From positions 14,764,387 through 14,828,386 of the forward strand of contig NC_061121.1 in NCBI RefSeq assembly GCF_002878395.1: a stretch of 64,000 bases of DNA, given 5' to 3'. The notes below the pieces were generated by a model that was not told where the DNA came from, ran no database searches, and worked only from the letters and a program-made list of their open reading frames with translations. A program made the translations under genes and the position numbers. This document shows positions 21,290 through 32,150 of the stretch, in pieces. Origin of the DNA: Capsicum annuum. Taxonomy: Eukaryota > Streptophyta > Magnoliopsida > Solanales > Solanaceae. Numbering within the stretch: the first letter of the stretch is position 1; each line of letters begins with the position of its first letter.

Positions 21290-22310
21290 TTAAAAAGTAA
21301 CAAAATTAAGTGAAAAAAGAAATTAGTTAATAAAATACCTCAATGGATCCACTTAGGTTTAACTCCTTGTAGTTGTGGTAAATAACAAGTTTCTAGAGTC
21401 AAATGCAAGACGACCACACCAAATGGGCCTTTTGTGCTATTCTTGGCACTTGGTTTTAATTTAGATTTTTAACTTATTTTATGTATCTCATTTTCAAAAA
21501 TTGAATGTTAAACGTTGAAATTGACATTCAAATCCGTCTTACCACATAATTTTGATCTTCAAATCATTTACTTTGCATAACTTTTTGTGCTAAAGAAGAA
21601 TGAAAATTTTGTACCGAATTGGAATAAAGTATTGATTGAACGGGATAAAAGCCATTTTAAAAAAAATTGGCTCGACCAAAACACCTATAATTAATAATTT
21701 TTAATCAAGATATCGTGGAAGCCCGTTCCATATAAACAAAAATTAAGTAATATTAAAAGGTCAACCAAAATTAGGGAGTGAAAGTAGATGAAAAAAAGTA
21801 GTTGTAAATTGATGAAACTTTAAACCTTCGTAACTTTGCGCTTGGATGTCTGTTTGAGCTATTTTTTTTATTTGCGTATTTTTGTGAGATATATCCGGAC
21901 AAACGCTGTAGGGCGATTTGGTCAAGCCAATTTATTTTCAAAAAAATGACTTTTATCCCATTCTATCTGCAATTTCTCCTAATCGACAAACAATTTTCAT
22001 TCTTCTTTAGCCAAAAAAGTGATGAAAAGTAAACGATTTGAAGATCAAAATAGCATGATAATGTGAATGCGAATGTCAATTTCAACATTTGAAAGTCAAT
22101 TTTTTAAAATGAGGTAGATAGCATAGGTGAACAATATAAAATTTAAAAAGTATTTAAATTTAAACTAAAGGACAACTTAGCTTGATGGTCTTTCATTAGA
22201 CTCTAGAAACTTGATCTTTTACCTCAACTACAAGGGTTCAAACCTAGAGGAACGTATTGAGACATTTTGTTGACTAATATTTTCACTTAATTTTGATACT
22301 TTCTTTTATG
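21290..22310. mobile_element. Fold-back (long inverted repeat) element, about 1.0 kb
   Basis: The left arm (about 21290-21688) and right arm (about 21912-22310) are diverged reverse complements across roughly 400 bases. Matching pairs include AAGTTTCTAGAGTCAAATG with CATTAGACTCTAGAAACTTG, GATCTTCAAATCATTTACTT with AAGTAAACGATTTGAAGATC, and AATTGGCTCGACCAAA with TTTGGTCAAGCCAATT. The spacer is about 220 bases. The right arm includes TAGCTTGATGGT and GGGTTCAAACC, resembling Pol III A and B boxes. No transposase is present. Terminal repeats and a target duplication were not resolved. Confidence 0.75.
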
Positions 22311-22489
22311 AAAAATTATGAATAGAAGGAAAAAATTGAAACTTAAAATTTCATCAATTTAAAATTAAAATTTTATATAAAAATTACTTTTGTTGTGATT
22401 AAATTAAAATTTAAAACTAATATTTTATTTTAATTTTAATTGAAAAACGCCCGGGGCAAACGACTCTTTTTTTGTGACTTTTGGTGGGT
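22311..22489. other. Junction between AT-rich DNA and the satellite
   Basis: AT-rich sequence ends near 22440. About 50 bases of unassigned GC-rich sequence lead into the first, internally deleted satellite monomer. Confidence 0.5.
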
Positions 22490-24474
22490 GGTCAAACGGG
22501 CTCCCAGGCGTGCTGTGGAACGGCCGGGTGCGGGCCATTGGGGTCGTCGGGGCTGCTTGGGCGATAAAAGGGCGAAACGGCGTGAATGGACCATTTTCGG
22601 GCCAATTCGGTATGTTATAGCCCACAGTTTTATGGGTGTGCTCGGGCCCAGGCGTGCTGTGGATCAGCCAGGGGTTGGCAGGGCCATTTGGGCGATCAAA
22701 CGGGCGAAATGGCGCGAACATGCTATTTTCACGCCAATTCAGTGTGCTATAGCCCACGGTTTTCTGGGTGTACCCAAGGCCTTGCATGTTTTGGGTCAAA
22801 AATCGACCAGAGGCTCCTAGGCGTGCTGTGGATCAGCCAGGGATGGTCCATTGGGCTCGGTTGGGCCGTTTGGGCGGTCAAACGGGTGAAATGGCATAAA
22901 TGGGCCATTTTCGGACCAATTCAGTGTGCTATAGCCCACAATTTTCTGGGTAGGCCCGGGGCCCGGGCGTGTTTCAGGCCAAAAATCAACTAGGGGCTCC
23001 CAGGCATATTGAGTATAGGTTAGGGGTGCGCTATTGGGGTCGCCGGGGCCGTTTGGGCAATCAAACAGGAAAAATAGTGGGAATGGGCTATTTTTAGGTC
23101 AATTTGGTGTGGTATAGCCCACGGTTTTCTAGGTCTTCCTGGGGCCAGGGCATGTTTTGGGCCAAAAATCGATCGAGGGCTCCCAGGTTATTATGGATCG
23201 GAGAGGGATGGGCGATTGGGGTCAGCGATCTCATTTAGGCAAACAAATGGGTGAAACGGCGCGAATGGACCATTTTCGAACTAATTTAGTGTGTTATAGC
23301 CCACGATTTTCTAGGTGTGCCTGCGTCCAGGCATGTTTTAGGCAAAAAATTGATTGAGGGCTCCCAAGCATGCTGTAAATCAGCCAGAGTTAGGACATTG
23401 GGGTCGGCGGGGCTGTTTGGGCGATCAAACAGGCAAAATGGCGCGAACGGGCTATTTTTAGGCCAATTCGATGTGCTATAGCCCATGATGTGCCCTGGGC
23501 CCGGGGGTATTTTGGGCTAAAAATAGACCGGGGCTCCCAAGCGTGTTTTGGAATGGCCATAGGTGGGCTATTGGGGTTGGTAGGGCTGTTTGGGCGGTCA
23601 AACGGGCAAAACAACGCGAATGATCCATTTTCAGGCCAATTCGTTGTGCCATAACCCACAGTTTTCTAGGTGTGCCTAGGGCCCGGGCGTGTTTGGGCCA
23701 AAAATTGACTAGGGACTCCGAGGCATGTTGTGAAATGGCCAGGGGTGGGACATTGGGGTAAGCAGAACCATTTGGGGAGTCAAACTGGCAAAATGCTGTG
23801 AACGGGCCATTTTCAAGCCAATTCGATGTGCTATAGCCCATGATTTTTGGGGTGTGCCTGGGATTTTTTTGTGTTGATAATTACCCGAGGACTCTCAAGT
23901 GTGTTTTGGATCCGCTAGGGGTGGGCCATTGGGTTTGGCAGGGTCATTTGGGCGGTCAAACAGGCTAAACAGTGCAAACGAGCTATTTTTGGGCCAATTC
24001 GGTGTTCTATAGCCCACAATTTTTTAGGTGTGCCTGGTGTGTTTTAGGCCAAAAAATTGATCGGGGGCTCCCAAGCGTGTTGTGGATCATCCAGGGGTGG
24101 GCTATTAGGGTCGGGGGCCCGTTTGGGTGGTCAAACGGGCAAAATAACGAGAACAGGCCATTTTTGGGCTAATTCGGTGTGTTATAGCCTATGATTTTTT
24201 GGATTTGCCCGGGGTCCGAGCGTGTTATGGGATGAAAATTGACTGGAGGCATCCATACATGCTGTGGATTGGCCTGGGATTGTCCTTTTGGGTCGTCGGG
24301 GTCATTTGGGCGATCAAACGAGCGAAAAAGCACGAATGGGTCATTTTTTGGGTTAATTCGGAGTGCTATAGCCCACGATTTTCTGGGTGTGCCTGAGACC
24401 CTAGCGTGTTTTGGGTCGAAAATCAATTGAGGGCTCCCAGGCGTGCTGTGGATCGTCCATGAGTGGGCCATTAG
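22490..24474. repeat. 183-bp satellite array, left block (about 11 monomers)
   Basis: Tandem monomers of 180-184 bp. Landmarks recur in fixed order: GGGCTCCCAGGCGTGCTGTG, GGGCCATTGGGGTCGGCGG, TTTGGGCGGTCAAACGGGC, CGCGAACGGGCCATTTT, CCAATTCGGTGTGCTATAGC, CCACGGTTTTCTGGGTGTG, CGTGTTTTGGGCCAAAAATC. Monomers are visibly diverged from each other. The block ends at the ATTAG target of the LTR element and is continuous with the right-hand block. Confidence 0.95.
24470..24474. repeat. Target site duplication ATTAG, left copy
   Basis: ATTAG precedes TGTCACGA and is repeated at 32151-32155 after GTGTTACA. The sequence is part of the satellite word GGGCCATTAGGGTCGG. Confidence 0.9.
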
Positions 24475-25801
24475 TGTCACGACCCGAACCGAGGCCCTAG
24501 CCGTGACGACATCCCAAACCAGGAAGACCCGGATACCCTTCTAACTTGAAATCATATACACCAATCATACACAATATAAGGAAATGCGAAAAATTTCAAA
24601 AAAATGGAACCATGGTCATAAATCTGATATAAATTCAATAATAGGGAAGAACAATCCAAAACCATCTAACAACATCTGGAAATCGTCTGCGAAATCTCTA
24701 CTACATGATCACTAACACAATCTAAAAACTGGGACAAGGCCCCCAGTAGACTAAAACCATATCTAATAATAGTTGTTTGAAAGTAAACAGGCCTTCTGGA
24801 ATAAAGAAGGCTCACCAAATGGACCCTGCAACTCTGTCTGATAAAGTCTACTGCTTTTCTGGATCCCTAGACTGAGCCTCAGAACCTGGAGGGAGGAGGG
24901 GGGTCAATACAGATGTACTGGTACGCAAGGTAATCCAAAATAAAGATTTTATACAAATAAAATAATGGAGAGAAATTTGTCAAAACACCATACATAAAAT
25001 AGTTTTCAAAACACATGGGCATTTTTCTAAAAATCATGATTTCTATGACCATGAGATTTTAGGAAAACCTCGCATACCTTAAAGTAGAATCTTTTGAATG
25101 AACTCTAGCTTTTGGGATGCTATACGTACAATTGGTGGGTGCATCTTCTAGCCCTTTTAATGGGGATTCCAAATCTTGAGGAATTATTTAAAACCCACGG
25201 TGAAATCTTAAGATATTTGGGTTCTTAGTTTGAAACCCTAGAGAGTGTTCTTGAATAATTTGGATGATTGTGAATGTATTTTGGTGTCTTTGGGATTAAA
25301 TCCCGCGTTAAAGTTGATAAGGGGTGAAAAATACCCAATATACCCTTAATGGGATGGAATAAAATATAACTGGCAACCCAATTTTATGGTCCACCGCGAC
25401 GCGCCATTATCGCGGTGGCTCACTGGAAATTGACGAATGGGATTCATGGGGTCACCACGACGCGGAGCCATCACGTTGTCCCACTGGTTGGGACCTGGAA
25501 CTTCAGCGCGACGTGCCACGATCGCGCTAGGCTACTAAAATTTGACAATTGTTAAATAGATAACCTCCGCGACGCGCCAAGCACCAAAATGACGGTGTTT
25601 TACGACTAGGACTTAAATTAGCCATTCCATCTTGCCTAAGTATCAGATTTGGGCAAATCTTATATCGACGAAAAGCTCATTCCATTTTCCACACTACATA
25701 ATTGATTAACATGGAAAATTTGCATAGGATTTATGGCTTTTGGATCATCTACGCATAGAAAATAACGGTTTTCGTTCTAGTCCAAAATTTGGGGTGTTAC
25801 A
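24475..25801 (-). repeat. 3' LTR (internally deleted)
   Basis: It aligns with 29871-32150 at both ends but lacks about 950 bases, with the junction near 25043. It contains CpG-rich subrepeats (CCGCGACGCGCCA, ATCGCGGTGG) at 25390-25580. Confidence 0.9.
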
Positions 25802-25825
25802 TTATCTCCCCCTTGGGATCACTCA
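25802..25825 (-). promoter_or_regulatory. Polypurine tract of the LTR element
   Basis: On the minus strand CCCAAGGGGGAGATAA directly precedes the 3' LTR start TGTAACACC. This is the expected plus-strand primer for reverse transcription. Confidence 0.75.
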
Positions 25826-28800
25826 TCCCCGAATGATGGGTAGGAACGTTGAATATTAAAGGTATGGAATAACGCGGACATGATGTGCCTTCTAAGAAAG
25901 GACATAACTGATCTGAAACATCTAACTTCTATTGTGAAACTGAATTCTGAGCTTACTTGCCCTTACTTGCTTTAGGGAGCTGATTCATGCTGAGAGTTTA
26001 CGATGTCCTTGAAGTGTTCATGGTCAGATTGTACATATTGAATTTGGAAGTGATGACTTATGTAAGTACAAATCATGAGGCAGCAAGATTTAGATCGTAC
26101 AAAGGTATTACACTGTCCGAGCTAAAATAGCTAGAAAAATTTGAGATTATGTGCTGAACTCTTATGAACTGAGTCATGACTAAATAACTGAATCTGAAAC
26201 ATGATACTTGGACTGAACTGAGTTTGCAACTTACACGGATGGAATAGATTATATTTTGGGATGGTCATACGCATAGGACTTCGAATAGTAGGACTGGGTG
26301 AAAAGGTAGAAAACTACTGTAACTTGTCTGGCTGACTGTTAAACTGAATTATACAGGACACTTATACTTAACTGGAGCATTTCTTCAACATTCTTTCTAA
26401 ATAAGTTCTCGTAGCATCAGGGAGCAAAGAATCTCTAACATGAGTTACACAAGACATCCAACTAAGGAATTATAACAATGACACTACTCTATAACATGGA
26501 ATATAGACATATAACTCGTAAACTAGGATAGAATTATCAAATCTTAGGCATTGTAACTTCTTACTTTCAAGATTAGCCACACTTCTAAAATATCTCTCAA
26601 CTATACTTTCCCTTTAAACACTATGCTCATCGATTCCACTTATTTTTCTCACATAGCCGCTGATATTTCCATATACTAATGTCTAAACTGAACTAAATCC
26701 CCTCACCATCTTCAATCCTAACTCAAAATCACAAGACGCACCTCTTAATACCGTTGTACTAGTCTGAATCATGAATTCAGTACCCCCTGCATTTCACAAT
26801 TCCTTATCTCATGCATAATTCTTATTGCCACTTCCAACAATCACCTTCAACTTTGCATTAGACATTCACAAACACTCAAAGCATCCATTTGTATGTACAC
26901 AAACATGACATTCAAGCCTATCTTCATACCCACATATGCACTTTTAAACAAACTCTCATAAAGCTTCTTTCTCATATTCTCTAATACTTCTATCCATAAC
27001 AACTTCCATGCACTATTCAGATGATACACATAAAATATTCTCAATTAACCAAGCCATACACAAAACTTCACCTCCAAATTCTTTTAATTTATGGACTTAG
27101 ATAAAACAAGCACACAACAATCTTTCATCAACAAGAAATGTTTACTCTTTCCCGTCTAAATAACTGTTCATCATCACTATCTCAACCTAAGGGAAAAAGG
27201 TCACTGAAAAATTGAAATACCGAAATCCGGAACATGAGGGGAGTACTAAGCATAACTTGATACCCTACGGAGGCGTGAGGAATAGAGCACTCACAGCATG
27301 GACTCATTTTAAAGAGATCTAATCTGAGGACGTACCTGATATAAATATGAATTTTCACTAACCGTTAAGAGTATCATATGTGCACAAGAGTTATGAACTG
27401 CATGACCTGAGTGTTTTTGGAATTCATAACTTATGGAAAGTGATTCTAACTGCTGAACAAACTAGGAACTCATCATACTAGGAACAAAGAGAGTACGTGA
27501 TTCCTTTTCATATGCATGAACACGAGCTATGATCATGAAGATGAAACATAAAGCATGAGTATGTATCAGAATAACTGAAGTAAACTGCTGAAATAAGAAT
27601 AGATGAAGCATCATTCTTTCTCACGACCAATTCCACAACTTACTGGCACATCTATTAGCATCTGAAAACTTGACTTGGTTACTCGTTCTATCATCCTCCC
27701 TTAGATTTAAGCCATTACTCTAAGTCTGTGAACTACTATATACACTATGGTATAAATTGAAATCAGTTAACTCCAAAGTCGGGGATATAACAATACACAT
27801 AAAACTACACTTACCCTGTAAGACGGTATCTTCATGTATAATAACCAATGCTAATACCTCGTTCTAAGATTCAACCCTTAGGTTTCTATAGCCCCAAAAG
27901 TCATCATATAACAGCTTAAACATTCACCAACTTAGATTATTCTAACACTAAACATGGATATCTCTAAACCTTTAATGGACCATACCACTTTGGTCATAGT
28001 CTACCAGCATCATGCCTACAAATTTATATTTCTAAACATGAGAATCAAGATTATACAAAAAGGCTTAACATCATTAATCATAACTCTATAACTTAGCTAT
28101 CAAGAACATCACATATTATCTAACTAGTCTTTCTCCACCTAGCAACTCAACGGTACTACTAACCACACAACATGCAATGATCCTTGAAAATAATGCAACC
28201 CCATAGCACCTTGGGCGTACTTCTACATCATACTTACAACATCAAACTTGATTACGAATCAAATAAACTTAAGCTCTTGTATACACTGTTCAAGCCTACT
28301 AGATCACTTTCACACAACTAACACCCACCACATCAATTCATTATATCTACCTTGATCACCATATACTATTCCAACTTAGTATGTAGTTCTAGCTGTGATG
28401 AACCACAACTTCACATAATTTTCTTACATGCCAAACATCTGAAAACATTAATCCGCCAAAACTTCATAACAGTAAGGATCAATCACAATCCTATGATCTA
28501 TCTTAAAATCCATTAACACATCCCCCTTCTACACATCATTACTATCTACCCTTTTCATACAGCTAAACTTAGTTCATAGCTCTATAAGTCCCAACTAAAC
28601 TCCCTCTTGCGACCTCAGGGGCATCTAAATTAACACCACTCATCCACCAAGTACCTTCATCAATAACCTATAATTTTCTTGCACGACAAACACCGTCAAC
28701 AACTCTTTTCATACTTCAAGTAAACAATAATTCACCTTAACTAATAACTCTTTCTCTACCATACCTTCTACTAAACTAACACACAGGGATGTATCACTCC

Positions 28801-29854
28801 CTTACCAACTCAATTTCATGCAAAAGATTCGGCCATACATGTATTCAATAAATCATCCTTACCACTTTTCTTGCGATTACGCCACTAAACCCCAGTTCCA
28901 ACCAACACAAGAATAACAAGATGAACAATAAGTTTTTAGTGAATTGAAATAGGCCCCGCACGGCTCCACTAGACTTTGATTTTGTTTCAACAGTACAATG
29001 ATAACAATATTACAAGAGATAGAAACTTGACACATAATAATCAATGATCTAAGAATACACATTTTACTCTGTATAAATAAAAGAATCTGAGTCGAACACT
29101 TCCCCTACAGACTACCATACAATCTACACATGCTACTAGCTACCACATTAGTCTATCACTATAAAGGGGTAAATCATCCTTAAACATCAGTTATTCAACT
29201 AAAATATTTGTTTACACAAAAGTCACCTTCATTCTGATTTCTAACTCTATGACTTCACATTATCAACTTCTTAGTCCAATCACACTACCAATAGGTCATG
29301 ACACTGACACTTTAAATCACACTACTATTTGGGTGGAAATATAGTTCCAATATTCTGCTATACATCATCCCCACTTAAGAATGACATCTATAATATAAAT
29401 TCTATAAGGGATTGAATACACTTAACACCGCAGGCTGAAAAGTATGATTTCATCAGAATCAAAGTTCACACCAGAATCAATACACTCTGAAGCACTAACG
29501 AACTCTTCTCAAGTCCTTGACAATTCAAAAATATTATATGGCTCAATCAGAAAGGACCATACCATTTAGATTCTAGACTTTTACACTTGAATCACCTCAA
29601 CGATGAGGCATATCTAAAAACATCAAGGTAAGGAAAGAATTGGGATAACTTTACTTCCGTATGGGCGAAACCATAGCATGAATTAGAGTATAAAAGAGGA
29701 ACATTTTGACTCTATAGCATGAACTAGAACATGAAGAAAGAGAGATATTCCTAAACGCCTACTAGTCTCTTGCTTATAAGTGTGGCGCACTACATACCCA
29801 TAAACAAGACTCTACTCGACACAATTTTGCAGACACCATGGGACCATGAACCGT

Positions 29855-29866
29855 GCTCTGATACCA
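29855..29866 (-). promoter_or_regulatory. Primer-binding site (initiator Met tRNA)
   Basis: The minus strand reads TGGTATCAGAGC, the complement of the 3' end of plant initiator tRNA-Met, four bases inside the 5' LTR edge at 29871. Confidence 0.9.
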
Positions 29867-29870
29867 AGTT

Positions 29871-32150
29871 TGTCACGATCCGAACCGAGGCCCTGGCCGT
29901 GATGGCATCCCAAACCAGGAAGGCCCGGATACCCTTCTAACTTGAAATCATATACACCATTCATGCACAAATAAGAAAATGTAGAAAATTGTAACAAAAC
30001 GGAACCATGGTTATAAATCTGATATAAATTCAATAATAGAGAAGGACAATCCAAAACCATCTAATAACAACTGGAAACCGTCTGCGAAATCTCTACTACA
30101 TGATCACTAACATAATTCGAAAACTGGGACAAGGTCCCAGTAGACCAAAACCATATCTAATAATAGTTGTTTGAATGTAAACAAGCCTTCTGGAATAAAA
30201 AAGGCTCACCAACTGGACCCTGCAACTTTATCTGATAAAGTTTACTGCTTTTTTGGACCCTTAGACTGAGCCTCAGAATCTGAAGGGAGGAGGGGGGTCA
30301 ATATAGATGTACTGGTACATAAGGTAATCCAAAACAAAGCTTGTATATATATAAAATAGTTGGAGAGTAATTGGTGAAAATATCATACATAAAATAGGTC
30401 TAAAGATATGGGCACTTTCTGAAATCATAAATCATTCTTGTCAATGCAATGCCTGATCTTTGTATTACTTCTGAGTTAGGTGGTACACCCCTACAATTCT
30501 AAAATCCCATGGGCTGTATGGAACCTGCCATTGACTCGGCGGGGAAGTCCCCAACTCGAGTGTGCCGCAAGGGTTGGAGTTTCTAATTTTGATATGCCAC
30601 ACGACACTAGGCCAACAAAATATAATGTACCCGAATCGATAAATCACGATTTCAGGAAATGAGTTGTCTGAACTCATGCCTTCTTCGGGGAAACCACCTA
30701 AACTCTCTTTATGCCCAATTTTATCCTATTCTGAATCATGTATTTTTCTAGTTTCAATATCTAAAAAGTCTGATTTCAAACATGGGTTCTATTCTGTTCT
30801 GAATTATCATGGCATAATCTGAATTGGTGTCGTCACATCAAGACTTGCAAGTCCTATTTCTGAGCCATAACACATCATGCATGATTCTTTCATTAAAACA
30901 TAGTTCAGACCACCCAAACATGCAATTTAACAAAGGAAATTCATGTTCTGAAAACATAAGTCAAAACTATGCAAAATTCCCATCCTTTTGATAAACAAGA
31001 GGTGGTCATGTAATCTTTAACAAACCATGCAATCCTTCTCATTATATGATTATGTTCAACATTCATCAACATAAAAAACCCTTCCTCTTTCAAAATACAA
31101 ATCATAATCCAAATATAACATTATTCAAGACATTTCATAACATGTTTTTTAAGATGCATTTAAACGATTTCATAGTATATCATAAGTAAATGAAAATCAT
31201 CACAAGGGAGGAATTTTTTTGATGAATCATGCTCTCAATTCAATCATCAACCTTAAAACACATGCTTACAATATATATATATATAATTTTAAATCAATTT
31301 GGGGGAAGGCCTAAAGGCCAAAACAATATCATCAATGCTTCTAAAACATAAATATATTCATAAATCTGAAAAATCCTTTCTTAAAGTCAAGATTTTTATC
31401 CATGAGATTTTAGAAAAACTCTACGTACCTTAATTTATGACTCTTGAATGAACTCGTGCTTTAGGGATGCTATTCGAACAACTGATGGGTGCTTCTTGTA
31501 GCCCTCATAATGGGGATTCCAAATCTCGAAGAATTGTTAAAAACCCACGGTAAAATCTTAAGATATTTGGGTTCTTAGTTTGATAACCTAGAGAGTGTTC
31601 TTGAATAATTTGGATGATTGTGAATGTATTCTGGTGTCTTTGGGATTAAATCCTGTGTTAAAGCTGATAAAGGGGTCAAAAATACCCAATATACCCTTAA
31701 TGGGATGGAATAAAATATAACTGGGAACCCAATTTTATGGGCCACCGCGATGCGCCACTATCGCAGTGGCTCATTGGAAATTGACGAATAGGAATCATGG
31801 GGTCACCGTGATGCGGAGCCATCACATTGTCCCACTAGTTGGGACCTAGAACTCTAGTGCGACGTGCCACGTTCACGCTAGGCTACTAAAATTTGACAAT
31901 TATTAAATAGATAACCTCCGCGATGTGCCAAGCACCAAACTGATGGTGTTTTACGACTAGGACTTAAATTAGCCATGCCATCTTGCCTAAGTATTGGATT
32001 TGGGCAAATCTTATATCGACAGAAATCTCATTCCATTTTTCACACTATATAATTGATTAACATTGAAAATTTGCATAGGATTTATGGCTTTTGGATCATC
32101 TACGCATAGAAATAACGGTTTTCATTCTAGCTAAAATGCGAGGTGTTACA
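29871..32150 (-). repeat. 5' LTR (full length, 2280 bp)
   Basis: It shares both ends with the left-hand LTR. The extra segment at about 30435-31385 is absent from the 3' LTR. CpG-rich subrepeats at 31740-31935 show many more C-to-T and G-to-A changes than the 3' LTR copy. Confidence 0.9.

Larger units (their letters stand above)
25802..29870 (-). other. Internal region of the LTR element, no coding sequence
   Basis: About 4 kb without any open frame longer than about 65 codons and without recognisable retroviral-type domains. Such noncoding interiors occur in LARD-type or otherwise defective elements. The sequence has no strong internal repeats visible by eye. Confidence 0.7.
24475..32150 (-). 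mobile_element. Non-autonomous LTR retrotransposon inserted in the satellite
   Basis: The element is 7.68 kb. Each LTR starts TGTAACACC and ends GTGACA on the minus strand. A tRNA-iMet-type primer-binding site sits next to the right-hand LTR and a polypurine tract next to the left-hand LTR, so transcription ran right to left. The 5' LTR is 29871-32150 (2280 bp) and the 3' LTR is 24475-25801 (1327 bp). The interior of about 4.07 kb encodes no gag, protease, reverse transcriptase or integrase that I can recognise, so it must have been moved by a partner element. The LTRs differ at many positions, so the insertion is not recent. Superfamily is unproven; the long LTRs suggest a Gypsy relative. 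Confidence 0.9.

Noticed and set aside
22160..22240. tRNA gene in the right arm of the fold-back
   Set aside because: A- and B-box-like words are present, but their spacing is long and no cloverleaf or anticodon stem is apparent.
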